Shown here: piece by piece, positions 31,631 through 40,473 of the stretch | Layout: the number at the start of each line of letters is the position of its first letter | How positions within the stretch are numbered: the first letter of the stretch is position 1 | Assembly (NCBI GenBank): GCA_019116345.1 | Contig: DXBV01000047.1 | Location: 1-42,511, forward strand | Direction: 5' to 3' | DNA length: 42,511 bases | DNA from: Candidatus Allofournierella merdipullorum | GTDB lineage: Bacteria; Bacillota; Clostridia; Oscillospirales; Ruminococcaceae | Program-made: the position numbers and the translations under genes | Notes under the pieces: model-generated | Told to the model about the DNA's origin: nothing | Database searches by the model: none | What the model saw: the letters and a program-made list of their open reading frames with translations, nothing else

Positions 31631-31766
31631 GCTATGTTGGTAGAATGTGGTTCATTTTGCCAGGGAGTGACTGAAGTATGGCTTTCCGCTTTACGAGCAA
31701 AGCGGGAAGCAAAACAGCGTTCAATGTTCCAACCGATTGCCCAAAAACGGGCAGAACATTTGCGGC

Positions 31767-32804
31767 TCAAGCCCGGGCGATCATCTCGCCGTATTCTTCT
31801 TTTTCCTTTTTAATGAACTGGCGCACCGCCTCTTCCGAGGGCATGTCGGCGGAGCAGCCATGGCTGGCCACCAGCATGGCCGCCTCGGCGCTGCCCATCT
31901 CCAGGCAGTCCATGATGTCCCAGCCCTGGAGCACCCCGTTCAGGAAGCTTGCCGCGTAGCCGTCGCCGCCGCCAAAAGATTTGAGCGCTTTCACAGGGAA
32001 GGGTTTGATGGAGTACTTGCCGCCGTTGCGGGTATAGGCGGTAGAGCCCTCCTTGCCGTGCTTGATGACCACGATGGCCGCCTGCTGGCAGCACCAGTAG
32101 TCGGCGGAAGCCTGGTCGGAGCCGTCCAGCCCCAGGAATTTCTCGGTGAGGTCGAACTCTTCCCGGGAGCCCATGATGATCCGGGCGTCGCGGGCCACCA
32201 TGGAGTAGTAGAGGGCGATCTCGTCGTTGCTCTTCCAGTTGTAGGCGCGGTAATCAATGTCGAAGATCACAGGCGTGCCGGTCTTTTTGGCCAGGGCCAC
32301 CGCCTTCAGCGCCGCCTCGCGGGAGGGGCTTTGGGCCAGGGCGGTGCCGGAGATCAGAAGGGAACGAGCCTGGTCGATGTAGCCCTCGTCGATGTCCGCC
32401 GGGGCCAGGGCCAAATCGGCAATACCGTTGCGGTACATCAGGATGCTGCTCTCGGTGGGGGAAAGGATCTCGGTGAAGGTGAGGCCTAGGCTCTCGCCGT
32501 TTTTGCAGCGCACGATGTGGGAGGTGTCGATGCCCTCGTTCTGGAAGTAGCCGGTCACATAATCGCCGAAGCGGTCGTTGGACACCGCCGCGAAGAACCC
32601 GCACTTGCGGCCCAGCCGGGCCAGACCCACAGCGGTGTTTGCCGGCGAACCGCCCACATACTTTTTAAAGGTGGCGCTTTCCGCCAGGGTCTTGAAGTAG
32701 TCGATGGGGTTGAAGTCGATGGCCACCCGCCCCAGCAGGATCATGTCGTAGGGGCGGTTTTCGGGGAACTGAATGAGATCTTTGGTCTGTTCGGTAGCAA
32801 GCAT
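31767..32804 (-). CDS. PfkB-family sugar kinase, IolC-like (5-dehydro-2-deoxygluconokinase type)
   Basis: This 345-residue ribokinase-family kinase has the N-terminal signature GGSPANTAVGLARLG (about 51-65). The C-terminal catalytic motif occurs in the IolC-type form FGGGDGYAASFLNG, where Asp is the base. IolC-typical stretches such as VAIDFNP and DIDYRAYNW are present. IolC phosphorylates 2-deoxy-5-keto-gluconate in inositol breakdown. No other inositol genes (iolB, D, E, G) are here, so the substrate may be a related keto-sugar acid. It is the last gene of the operon, 12 bases after the GntP permease. Confidence 0.85.
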   Translation of the reverse strand: MLATEQTKDLIQFPENRPYDMILLGRVAIDFNPIDYFKTLAESATFKKYVGGSPANTAVGLARLGRKCGFFAAVSNDRFGDYVTGYFQNEGIDTSHIVRCKNGESLGLTFTEILSPTESSILMYRNGIADLALAPADIDEGYIDQARSLLISGTALAQSPSREAALKAVALAKKTGTPVIFDIDYRAYNWKSNDEIALYYSMVARDARIIMGSREEFDLTEKFLGLDGSDQASADYWCCQQAAIVVIKHGKEGSTAYTRNGGKYSIKPFPVKALKSFGGGDGYAASFLNGVLQGWDIMDCLEMGSAEAAMLVASHGCSADMPSEEAVRQFIKKEKEEYGEMIARA

Positions 32805-32816
32805 GACGATACCTCC

Positions 32817-34130
32817 TCAGCAAAGGCCGATGTTGTAAAGGATGATGGCAAAGACGAGACCGATCAGGGGGATGACGGCGTTGGAGATGAACATATACAC
32901 GTAGCTGTCCTTCAGCTGGGTCTTGCCCACCTCATTGGCCAGAACGATGCCGGAAGAATAGGGCATGGCGTCCAGACCGCTGCAGGCGATGCAGGTGATG
33001 CGGTGCAGGATCTGGGAGTTGATGCCGGTGCTGATCATGTAGTCCGCCAGGGTATTCCAGAAGATGGTGATGCCGCCGGAAGCGGAACCGGTGATGGCGC
33101 AGATCACGTTGATGCCCACGCAGGCCAGCAGGATGGGGTCCATGTCCAGGCCCAGGATCCACTCGGTGACCTTGGTGAAGGTGGGGGAAGCGGTCACCAG
33201 GCCGCCGAAGCCCATGATGGAAGAGGTGACGACCAGGGAATTAAAGCCGTTGCTGAAGCCGACGCCCACGGCCTTCTTGGCGGAGAATTTGTCGTGCATG
33301 AGTACCACGCCCACCAGGCAGGCCAGGGTCATGGCAGCCACCACGGCGTAGTTGGAGGGGGTGAGGAACTGCATCAGGACGAAGGCGGCCACAATGAGCA
33401 CCACGATGGGGGCAAAGGCTTTCCAGACCGGGGGCAGGTTCTGGGTCTGCTTGGGGTCGTTCAGGTCAAAGATCACATCGTCCGCCGCGGCGGCGAAGTG
33501 CTCGCCCTTGGCGGCGCACACCTTGATCATTTTGGTGAAGAAAAGATAGTCCAGAATGAAGACGAACACGCCGCCCAGGATGCCGATGACGGGAGCCGCG
33601 TAGATGGTGGTGCCCAGGGCCTCGGTGGGAACCAGGTTGGGCACGGAGGGGGCGCCGGGCAGGAAGGTCATGCAAGTGGTGCCCGCCATGCAGATGGACA
33701 TTGCGGGGAACAGCTTTCTGGGGATGTCGGCGTCCTTGAACAGCGCCATGCAGATGGGATACATGGTGAACATGATCACGAACACGCTGATGCCGCCGTA
33801 GGCCAGGATGGCGGTGGTCACCAGCACCACCAGCACGATCCGTTTTTTGCCCAGCTTAGAGACGATGAAGTTGGAGATGGTGGCCGCAGCGCCGCTCTCG
33901 TCCATGACCTTGCCGAAGATGGCGCCCAGGGCGAAGAGCAAAAACCAGCTGCCGGCAAAGTCCTTAAAGGCGGTGGCGTAGCTTTCGCTGATGGCGGGCC
34001 AGATGTCCATGCCGTTGAACAGGATCACCACAAAGGCCGCCGCGATGGTGGCAAGGCCCATGTGCCAGCCTTTCCATGTGAGAAAGATCAAAGTTGCGAT
34101 GCCCAGTAAAATTCCGATAACGCCAAGCAT
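32817..34130 (-). CDS. GntP-family permease (sugar acid:H+ symporter type)
   Basis: This 437-residue polytopic membrane protein has 12 or more hydrophobic segments. Family-type stretches are FALGAIFGKVMDESGAA (about 65-82), the conserved PGAPSVPN loop (about 160) and ITGSASGGITIF (about 355). GntP members import gluconate or related carboxylates. The Ala-rich cytosolic loop at about 225-250 is unremarkable. It lies between the aldolase and kinase genes in the same operon and probably imports the pathway substrate. The start has AGGAGG about 8 bases upstream. Confidence 0.9.
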   Translation of the reverse strand: MLGVIGILLGIATLIFLTWKGWHMGLATIAAAFVVILFNGMDIWPAISESYATAFKDFAGSWFLLFALGAIFGKVMDESGAAATISNFIVSKLGKKRIVLVVLVTTAILAYGGISVFVIMFTMYPICMALFKDADIPRKLFPAMSICMAGTTCMTFLPGAPSVPNLVPTEALGTTIYAAPVIGILGGVFVFILDYLFFTKMIKVCAAKGEHFAAAADDVIFDLNDPKQTQNLPPVWKAFAPIVVLIVAAFVLMQFLTPSNYAVVAAMTLACLVGVVLMHDKFSAKKAVGVGFSNGFNSLVVTSSIMGFGGLVTASPTFTKVTEWILGLDMDPILLACVGINVICAITGSASGGITIFWNTLADYMISTGINSQILHRITCIACSGLDAMPYSSGIVLANEVGKTQLKDSYVYMFISNAVIPLIGLVFAIILYNIGLC

Positions 34131-34156
34131 TTTCTGATTCCTCCTAAAAAAATTAT

Positions 34157-35008
34157 TTATTCGATGGCGCTTAGGGGTTCCCGGTTGTTGAAAACGCCAA
34201 TGTGCCTTGCAACGGTTTGCGCGACGGCCTGCGTCATGCGCTCGCTGACCTCAAAATAAGAAGGGGAACCGCCCTCCTTTAAGCAGTCCCGCGCCGCTTT
34301 CCGCTGGGCGTCCAGCAGGGCGGTGGCGATGTTGATCTTGCGCACGCCCAACTCGATGGTGCGGCGGAAATCCGCAAAGGAAATGCCGGTCCCGCCATGC
34401 AGCACCAGCGGGCAGCCCACGGTGTTGCGGATCTTTTCCAGTATGTCGAACTGCAGTTCGGGGGCGAAGCGGTAGTTGCCGTGGGCGTTGCCGATGGCCA
34501 CTGCCAGGGCGTCCACCCCGGTCTGCCGCCAAAAGGCAAGCGCCTCTTCGGGCCGGGTACAGCTGTCGCGGACCTGCCCCATGCCCTCGTCGCCCCCCAC
34601 GCGGCCTATCTCCGCTTCCAGGGTCGCGCCCCGCGCCGCAGCCAGCTCTTTGGCTTTGAGGGTGAGGCGGATGTTATCCTCCAAAGGCAGGCGGGAGCCG
34701 TCGATCATCACCGAGGTGAACCCCAGCTCCAACGCTCGCTGCACGGTTTCCAGGTGCTGGCCGTGATCCAGGTGCACGGCCACCGGCACGCTCGCTTTTT
34801 TCGCGGCGTTGACCATCATCGGGGCCATCAGTTCAAAGGGCGCGTAGGGAAAACGGGACTCGGCGATCTGCAGGATCGCCGGCGTTTGGGTCTGCTCCGC
34901 CGCCTGCACGATGCCCTTCACCGCCTCCATGGTATAGGTGCTGAACGCCCCCACGGCGGCGTTCCTTCGGGCCGCCTGTTCCAGCAGCTCCTTCATGGTG
35001 CACAGCAT
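34157..35008 (-). CDS. Class II (zinc) aldolase, FbaA/IolJ/KbaY-like
   Basis: This 283-residue class II aldolase has the zinc ligands in VAVHLDHG (about 77-84), LEAEIG (about 130), GNAHGNYR (about 174) and LHGGTGI (about 204). These are all the expected positions. The family cleaves phosphorylated ketoses or keto acids into dihydroxyacetone phosphate and an aldehyde. With an IolC-like kinase in the same operon, an IolJ-like reaction on a 6-phospho keto-deoxy-gluconate type substrate is the best guess. ATG at 35008 has AGGAGG upstream after an internal second candidate ATG. It is 22 bases after the dehydrogenase gene. Confidence 0.88.
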   Translation of the reverse strand: MLCTMKELLEQAARRNAAVGAFSTYTMEAVKGIVQAAEQTQTPAILQIAESRFPYAPFELMAPMMVNAAKKASVPVAVHLDHGQHLETVQRALELGFTSVMIDGSRLPLEDNIRLTLKAKELAAARGATLEAEIGRVGGDEGMGQVRDSCTRPEEALAFWRQTGVDALAVAIGNAHGNYRFAPELQFDILEKIRNTVGCPLVLHGGTGISFADFRRTIELGVRKINIATALLDAQRKAARDCLKEGGSPSYFEVSERMTQAVAQTVARHIGVFNNREPLSAIE

Positions 35009-35030
35009 GACCTGTTTGCCTCCTTCTTTC

Positions 35031-36185
35031 TCATTCCCAAAGCGAATGGTAGATCGCCAGGATGTCGGCCTTGGTCAGTTCCTTCGCGGTGTTGGCCGGG
35101 CTGCCGCTCTCCAGCGCATCGTCGGCCATCTTGTCCATCCGGGCGAAGAACTGTTCCTTGTCGATGCCGTACTCCGCCAGAGTGGGGATATGGCAGGTCT
35201 CGCAAAGGCTGCGGACCACGTCCAGGAACTTGCGGGCGGCCGCCTCGTCTTCATCCTCCGGCCGGGCCGCGCCCACCGCCCGCGCCAGGTCGCCGAACTT
35301 TTTGTAGTTGCCGTCCAGCACATAAGCAAAGCATGCTTCGTCCAGCATGGCGTTGGAGGTGCCGTGGGGCACATGGAACAGCGCGCCGATGGGGCGGCTC
35401 ATCCCGTGCACCACGGTCACCGAGGCGTTGTTGAAGGCGATGCCCGCTTCCAGCGCGCCGATGGCCATTTCCTCACGGGCCTTCACGTCGCTGCCGTTCT
35501 GGTAGGCTGTCGGCAGATATTTCACGATGCGCTTGATGGCGGACAGGGCGAAGGTGTCGGACAGGCTGTTGGCCCGGCGGGAGGTGTAGGCCTCCGCTGC
35601 GTGGGTGAAAGCGTCCAGGCCGGTGGAGGCGGTGATCTTCGGCGGCACCGACAGGGTGAAGCGGGGGTCCACCACCGCCAGCTGCGGGATGAGGACGGTG
35701 CCCTTCAACAGCATCTTCACGTCTTTCTTTGTGTCGTTGATGATGGTGAACTGGGTGGCTTCAGACCCGGTGCCTGCGGTGGTGGGGATGGCCGTCATGG
35801 GGGGAGTGGGCGCCGTGATGGGCCGGCCCATGTAATCGGCGATGCTTCCGCCGCCGGTGGCCAGCGCACCGATGGCCTTCATGGTATCCAGCGCGCTGCC
35901 GCCGCCCAGGCCGATGAGAAAATCGCACCCGTCGCGCCGCCAGACTTGCAGGCCCGCCTCCACCATTTTGTCGGTGGGTTCGCCGGTGATATCCGCAAAG
36001 GTGCTGCTGGGAATGCCCGCCTTATGTAAAAGCTCTTCCAGCATGGCTGCGTGGCCCAGCTGAACCATGGAGGGATCGGTGACGATGAGCGCCCGGGTGC
36101 CGCTGGCTTTCCAGACCGGCACGGCTTCGTTCAGCGCACCTTCCCCAACAATGATTCGGGGCGGCACCAAAAAATCAAATGCCAT
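35031..36185 (-). CDS. Iron-containing alcohol dehydrogenase
   Basis: This 384-residue group III (Fe) alcohol dehydrogenase has an NAD(P)-binding region with GLGGGSALDTMKA (about 92-104) and IPTTAGTGSEAT. The iron ligands are in GLDAFTHAAEAY (about 195) and VHGMSRPIGALFHVPHGTSNAML (about 260-282). The family interconverts alcohols and aldehydes/ketones. Here it is the first gene of the operon and probably oxidises or reduces the imported sugar acid. The start ATG at 36185 has a GGAAGG site. It is divergent from the DeoR-type regulator, which likely represses it. Confidence 0.92.
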   Translation of the reverse strand: MAFDFLVPPRIIVGEGALNEAVPVWKASGTRALIVTDPSMVQLGHAAMLEELLHKAGIPSSTFADITGEPTDKMVEAGLQVWRRDGCDFLIGLGGGSALDTMKAIGALATGGGSIADYMGRPITAPTPPMTAIPTTAGTGSEATQFTIINDTKKDVKMLLKGTVLIPQLAVVDPRFTLSVPPKITASTGLDAFTHAAEAYTSRRANSLSDTFALSAIKRIVKYLPTAYQNGSDVKAREEMAIGALEAGIAFNNASVTVVHGMSRPIGALFHVPHGTSNAMLDEACFAYVLDGNYKKFGDLARAVGAARPEDEDEAAARKFLDVVRSLCETCHIPTLAEYGIDKEQFFARMDKMADDALESGSPANTAKELTKADILAIYHSLWE

Positions 36186-36211
36186 ACAGAAACCTTCCTT
36201 CTTTTGATCGA

Positions 36212-36335
36212 GTTATGATAAACTATTGATAACGTTATGACTATATATTATCACGCCCTGCCGGTTAGTCAATTGGCAATCCTGCCAAATCGGGGCTTTC
36301 TTTTTTGTATCTTTGTGATATACTAAAGATGTGAT
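36212..36335. promoter_or_regulatory. Divergent control region of sugar-acid operon and DeoR gene
   Basis: Repeated elements suggest operators. GTTATGA occurs twice 22 bases apart (36212-36218 and 36234-36240), with the palindrome ATAACGTTAT between (36229-36238). TTGGCA-ATCC-TGCCAA is at 36273-36288. TGTGAT occurs at 36314-36319 and 36330-36335 around a -10 TATACT (36319-36324). The 22-base spacing is two DNA turns, as expected for a DeoR-type oligomer. Confidence 0.5.
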
Positions 36336-36378
36336 CAAAATAAGAAAGAAAGATTATCTTTCTATAAAGGAGGATATC

Positions 36379-37152
36379 ATGAGAGCCGACCGCATTGACA
36401 GACTGGAAGCCTACATCTTAGAGCAGCGTTCCGTCTCGTTGGATCAACTTTGTCAGGTGTTCGGGATCTCCAAGCCCACGCTGCGCCGGGACCTTGAGGC
36501 GCTTATGCCACGACGCACCATCGAAAAGGTCTATGGCGGGGTGGTGGCGATCGCGCCGAAAAACGCCCTCGCTGAAGGGCTTACCTCCTTCTCCGAACGG
36601 AACATCAAAAACGCCGACGCGAAAGCGCGGGTGGCGCGCCTGGCTGCCGATACCATAGAGGACAACGACGTCATCTTCATTGATACCGGCACATCCACCC
36701 TGGGAATCGCCGAGCATCTGGCGGGAATCAGCAATCTCACGGTTATCACCAACAGCCTGCTGGTGGCAAGCAAGCTGCTGGCATACGACGATGTGCGCAC
36801 TATCATGCTGCCCGGGACCATCAATACGCGCACGGCATCCGCCGTTGGGGACGAGTGCCAGAAATTTTTGCGCTGTTACCACATCCGAAAGGCGTTCATG
36901 GCTTGCTCGGGGGTGTCCGGCGAAGGGGTGTTCAACAATGCGCCAGAGGAATACGCGATCAAGCGAACCGCCCTGGAGCAAAGCGCGCTGCACTGTCTGC
37001 TGCTGGATTCGTCCAAGTTTGACCGTCCCGCGCTGATGGCGTACGCCTCCCTCGACCGGTTCCACTGGCTCTTTTCGGATGAGCAGCCGCCGGAACCGTA
37101 TGTCAATCTGCTGCGGCAAAACCGCGTGCAGGTAAAAACCGCCACAGAGTGA
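36379..37152 (+). CDS. DeoR/GlpR-family transcriptional repressor
   Basis: This 257-residue regulator has an N-terminal DeoR helix-turn-helix (VSLDQLCQVFGISKPTLRRDLEAL, about 19-42) and a DeoR_C sugar-phosphate-binding domain. The sensor domain shows typical FIDTGTSTLGIAEHL, LTVITNSL and ALMAYASLDRFHWLFSD stretches. The start at 36379 is set by AAAGGAGG; the frame is open 48 bases upstream without a ribosome site. It is divergent from the dehydrogenase-aldolase-permease-kinase operon. Members respond to phosphorylated sugars, so the kinase product may be the inducer (inference). Confidence 0.92.
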   Translation: MRADRIDRLEAYILEQRSVSLDQLCQVFGISKPTLRRDLEALMPRRTIEKVYGGVVAIAPKNALAEGLTSFSERNIKNADAKARVARLAADTIEDNDVIFIDTGTSTLGIAEHLAGISNLTVITNSLLVASKLLAYDDVRTIMLPGTINTRTASAVGDECQKFLRCYHIRKAFMACSGVSGEGVFNNAPEEYAIKRTALEQSALHCLLLDSSKFDRPALMAYASLDRFHWLFSDEQPPEPYVNLLRQNRVQVKTATE

Positions 37153-37212
37153 TCCGGGGGAAAGATCCCTCAAACCAGCGGTGGCTTCAGCACTTTGCTG
37201 GCGTTCAAAAGA

Positions 37213-37263
37213 AAAGCATCAAGGGCGCTTTCTCCGTGTTCGGGAAAGCGCCCCTGATGCTTT
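37213..37263. terminator. Bidirectional terminator
   Basis: A 20-bp stem (37213-37232 with 37244-37263, one mismatch) lies between the convergent DeoR and Old Yellow Enzyme genes. The following 110 bases hold no supported feature. Confidence 0.85.
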
Positions 37264-37374
37264 GTACGTTTGCATTGGCCTTGCCTTCGGTGAGGGCAGT
37301 GGCAGTCGGCGCTGCAACACCATGAGCAGCGGGCTGCCTGTGGCTGCCCGCCCCAGGGCCGTGCGGCAAAACGA

Positions 37375-39303
37375 TTAGATCTGCCGCGCCGCGAAAAAGC
37401 CTTCGTGGATCGCGTCGTAGATCTGCCGCACCCGCAGGCTGTCGCCCACATGGAACACCTCCATGTTGGTGTTTTGCTCCAGCTGCTCCACCAGGTCGTG
37501 CTGCGGAACGAAGCCGGCCGCGATCACAACACCGTCCGCCGGCAGGGTGGTCTCGTTGCCCCAGCGGTCGGCCAGATGGATGGCGCCCTCCTCAACGGCC
37601 ACCAGCCGCTTGCCGGTGACAATGCGGATGTCCGTCTGTGCGATCTCGATGCTGTACGCCTGGCAGGCCGAGCCGGGGTTGGCCAGGAAGGCGTCGGTCA
37701 TCTCCACCACGGTCACTTCCTTGCCCTCCTTGTGCAGTTCCAGGGCGGTCTCGGCGCCGGTGATGCCGCCGCCGATCACGGCCACCCGCTGCCCGGCGGC
37801 TTTGCGGGAACCGTTCAGATAGTCGCAGGCGTAGATCACGCGGTCGCTCTCGCCGCCGGGCACCGACAGCCGGCGGGTCTTGCCGCCGTTGGCCACGATG
37901 ACCGCGTCGAAGCCGCCGTTCACCAGCGTGTCATAATCCGCCTGTGCCTTGACCACGGTGATGTTGGGGTCGCGGGTGATATGCTCCTCGTAGTAATGGA
38001 TCAGACGGCGGATGTTCGCCTTGTTCTCGGGCTTGCCCGCCTCGATCATCGCGCCGCCGAAGTCCCGCTTTTCATACAGCGTTACCTGATGGCCGCGGCG
38101 GGCAGCGGTCAGGGCTGCCTCGCACCCGGCAGGGCCGCCGCCCACCACGGCTACCTTCTTGCTCTCTTGTGCTTTGGTCAGCGGCTCGCACTCGAATTTG
38201 TACAGGGTGGGGTTGACGGTGCAGCGGATGGGGGTGTGGCCCAGCATGCCCTTGTCGATGCAGCCGATCATGCAGTTGATGCAGGGCTTGATGTCGTCCG
38301 CTTTGCCGCACCGGGCCTTCTTTGCCCAGGCGGGGTCCGCCAGCTGGGAGCGGCCCAGGGCCACAAAATCTCCGTTGCCCGCCTCCAGCATCGCCTCGGC
38401 CTCCTCCGGGGTGAAGATGTTGTGGCCGATGAACACCGGGATGTGCACCGCGTCTTTGATGCGGCGAGTATTCTCGGCGTTGAAGGCGTTGGGCAGCAGG
38501 AACTCCATGCAGGCGGTGGCGTGGGTGCCGCCCATCATGTTCAGGTGGGACACCCCCTCCTTCTCCAGAGCCTTGGCCACCTCGATGGTCTCCTCAATGC
38601 GGATGCCTTCCGGCTCCCAGTCCTCGGTGCTCAGCTTTACGCCCACGGGGAAATCAGGACCGCACTTTTTCTTGATGTTGCGCACGATCTCCAGCAGCAG
38701 CCGCATCCGGTTGTGGAGCGAGCCGCCGTACATGTCGGTGCGCTTGTTGTCGTGGGGAGAGAGGAAGTTGGTGGGGATGCAGCCGGCCGCGCCGTGGATC
38801 TCCAGCACCTGGAACCCGGCCTTTTTGCAGCGCAGCGCCGCGTCGCCGAATTTCTCCACCAGCTCGTGGATCTCCTCGATGCTCAGGGCGCGGGGCATTT
38901 TGAAGCCCATCTCATACCAGGGCTCGAAGGTGATGGGCGAAGCGCCAATCACATCGGCGCTGCCCACAAAGGCGGCGTCCCGGCCGGGGTGAGCCAGCTG
39001 CATCCCCGCCACGGCCCCGTGCTGTTTCAGCGCGTCCGCCAGCAGGGTGAGCCCCGCGATGAATTCGTCCTTGTCCGCCCGCAGCCCGCAGGAGGTCATG
39101 GGCACCGGCACCGCGTTATCCATGAAAATCAGCCCGGCGCCGCCCTCCGCGGCTTCGGCGTATGCCTTGATCTGACGGTCGGTAACCGTACCGTCGGGGT
39201 TGCCCAGATAGGTGCCCATGGAGTTGCGCACGATGCGGTTTTTGATCACCACATTGCCGATCCGGCCTTTTTCAAACAGCTTGGGGTAGTACTTGTTTGT
39301 CAT
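37375..39303 (-). CDS. NADH:flavin oxidoreductase, 2,4-dienoyl-CoA reductase/BaiCD type
   Basis: This 642-residue Old Yellow Enzyme-family reductase has three parts. An FMN-binding TIM barrel covers 1-350, with the catalytic/substrate region EIHGAAGCIPTNFLSPHDNKR shortened here to the key HGA and FLSP segments. A 4Fe-4S motif, CINCMIGC with a fourth Cys in IRCTVNP, lies at about 341-365. A FAD/NAD(P) domain (VAVVGGGPAGCEAA about 390; VAVIGGGITGAETAL about 520) follows. Such enzymes reduce activated C=C bonds, including enoates, dienoyl-CoA and bile-acid or plant-derived compounds in gut bacteria. It is divergent from a TetR regulator. The substrate cannot be told from sequence. Confidence 0.92.
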   Translation of the reverse strand: MTNKYYPKLFEKGRIGNVVIKNRIVRNSMGTYLGNPDGTVTDRQIKAYAEAAEGGAGLIFMDNAVPVPMTSCGLRADKDEFIAGLTLLADALKQHGAVAGMQLAHPGRDAAFVGSADVIGASPITFEPWYEMGFKMPRALSIEEIHELVEKFGDAALRCKKAGFQVLEIHGAAGCIPTNFLSPHDNKRTDMYGGSLHNRMRLLLEIVRNIKKKCGPDFPVGVKLSTEDWEPEGIRIEETIEVAKALEKEGVSHLNMMGGTHATACMEFLLPNAFNAENTRRIKDAVHIPVFIGHNIFTPEEAEAMLEAGNGDFVALGRSQLADPAWAKKARCGKADDIKPCINCMIGCIDKGMLGHTPIRCTVNPTLYKFECEPLTKAQESKKVAVVGGGPAGCEAALTAARRGHQVTLYEKRDFGGAMIEAGKPENKANIRRLIHYYEEHITRDPNITVVKAQADYDTLVNGGFDAVIVANGGKTRRLSVPGGESDRVIYACDYLNGSRKAAGQRVAVIGGGITGAETALELHKEGKEVTVVEMTDAFLANPGSACQAYSIEIAQTDIRIVTGKRLVAVEEGAIHLADRWGNETTLPADGVVIAAGFVPQHDLVEQLEQNTNMEVFHVGDSLRVRQIYDAIHEGFFAARQI

Positions 39304-39356
39304 GTCCTTGAACCGTCCTTTTCCTCAGATTGGCCCGGCCGATTGCCGGGCGCTTT

Positions 39357-39448
39357 TACTGTAAAACAGTATACGCCCGCGACCCCTGCGGGCGGCAAGC
39401 ACCAACCTGTCCCGCTTTGTTGCGTATGCGACAACCGAATGCTATAAT
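39357..39448. promoter_or_regulatory. Divergent promoters with TetR-type palindrome
   Basis: TACTGT-AAA-ACAGTA (39357-39371) is a perfect 6-bp-arm palindrome. It overlaps a minus-strand -10 (TATACT, 39373-39368) for the reductase gene and is probably the TetR operator. Plus strand: TTGCGT (39420-39425), 17 bases, TATAAT (39443-39448) for the TetR gene. Confidence 0.6.
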
Positions 39449-39472
39449 GTTGCAAAAGGACGGTGAACGGAG

Positions 39473-40081
39473 ATGGACCTGCGTGTGCAAAAGACCCGGG
39501 AGAATATCCGGAGTCATTTTTTGCAGCTGCTGCGCACCTGCCCCTTTCAAGAGATCACGGTGAAGCAGCTCATTCAGGAATGCCGCATCAACCGTTCCAC
39601 CTTCTACCGCAATTACGAGGACAAGTACGATCTCCTCGAACAGATCAGCCAGGAGTTGCTGGCACAGTTCTGCGAGGCGCTGCGCCCTTCGTTCGTTTTA
39701 CTGAACACGTCCAGCGCGCAGCTTGTAAAACAGTGTTTTGTACCGCTTTTGGACTTTTTCTGCGAGGCGGGGCCCACCTTGCAGATCCTGCGGGCGAGGG
39801 AATTGCCCATTGACCTCTTTGGCGATATGAACAGAGAATTTGCCGCCCGGCTCTTAAAGGAGCTGGAAAAGCGTTCCCCCTTGAACGGCCAAAAACGGCT
39901 GGAGGCATCGTATTTTGCGAAGATCATCAGCGCGAACATCCTTACCACCATACTGTGGTGGCACACCGAGTGCCCGCAGGAGAGCCGGGAGAGAATATTG
40001 GACCTTCTTTCCGCCACGGTGATAAAAGGGGTCGCCCCCAGCCTGCAGGAGGACCTGCTGGCCGAAAAGGGGAGAAATTAA
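39473..40081 (+). CDS. TetR/AcrR-family regulator of the reductase gene
   Basis: This 202-residue regulator has an N-terminal TetR helix-turn-helix (ITVKQLIQECRINRSTFYRNYEDKYDLLEQI, here about residues 24-54) and a helical C-terminal domain. It is similar in type to the TetR protein at 11092 (same RSTFYxxY core), but the C-terminal parts differ. It is divergent from the Old Yellow Enzyme gene, with a palindrome overlapping that gene's promoter, so it likely represses the reductase until a small-molecule substrate binds. Confidence 0.9.
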   Translation: MDLRVQKTRENIRSHFLQLLRTCPFQEITVKQLIQECRINRSTFYRNYEDKYDLLEQISQELLAQFCEALRPSFVLLNTSSAQLVKQCFVPLLDFFCEAGPTLQILRARELPIDLFGDMNREFAARLLKELEKRSPLNGQKRLEASYFAKIISANILTTILWWHTECPQESRERILDLLSATVIKGVAPSLQEDLLAEKGRN

Positions 40082-40115
40082 AGAAAGCACGTTCTTTTTG
40101 GGATATCAAGGATTT

Positions 40116-40154
40116 AAAAGAGGTGGCAGACCCAAACGGTCTGCCACCTCTTTT
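40116..40154. terminator. Bidirectional terminator
   Basis: A perfect 17-bp stem (40116-40132 with 40138-40154) with loop CAAAC and A/T tracts lies between the convergent TetR and chorismate mutase genes. Confidence 0.92.
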
Positions 40155-40176
40155 GCCGGCGGGGAGTGCGGCCGGT

Positions 40177-40458
40177 TTATTTTTCGTCCAGAGTCTGCGC
40201 ACGGGCCTGCTGGATACGGCTTGGACTCATCAGGTGCGTCATGAACGACTCCAGAACTTGCTCATAGTCCTTGTTCTTCAGCAGGCTTTTGGCCTTTTCA
40301 AGCACGATCTTCTCCCGATCGCTCTGCAGGATGGGCATCCCTTGTTCGCGCTTAAATTCTGACACGCGGCAAACCACGCTCATGCGCTGCTCAAACAGCG
40401 CCACCATCTGGCGGTCGATCTGATCGATCTGGTCCCGCAGTTCTCTTAACTGATCCAT
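40177..40458 (-). CDS. Chorismate mutase, AroQ class
   Basis: This 93-residue all-helical monofunctional chorismate mutase converts chorismate to prephenate for Phe/Tyr synthesis. Catalytic positions are visible in order: LRELRDQID (Arg near residue 7), FEQRM (Arg25), EFKRE (Lys36) and SDREK (Asp/Arg near 47-48), then the C-terminal helix with QARAQ. The start has AAAGGAGC upstream. It lies 15 bases after the remains of a permease gene rather than with aromatic-biosynthesis genes. This may mean it was once part of an import/conversion unit. Confidence 0.92.
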   Translation of the reverse strand: MDQLRELRDQIDQIDRQMVALFEQRMSVVCRVSEFKREQGMPILQSDREKIVLEKAKSLLKNKDYEQVLESFMTHLMSPSRIQQARAQTLDEK

Positions 40459-40473
40459 GATCTGCTCCTTTCC

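Noticed and set aside
37405-39447. A plus-strand open frame of 680 codons opposite the Old Yellow Enzyme gene
   Set aside because: Antisense shadow for the same reason; the real gene has all FMN, Fe-S and FAD motifs.
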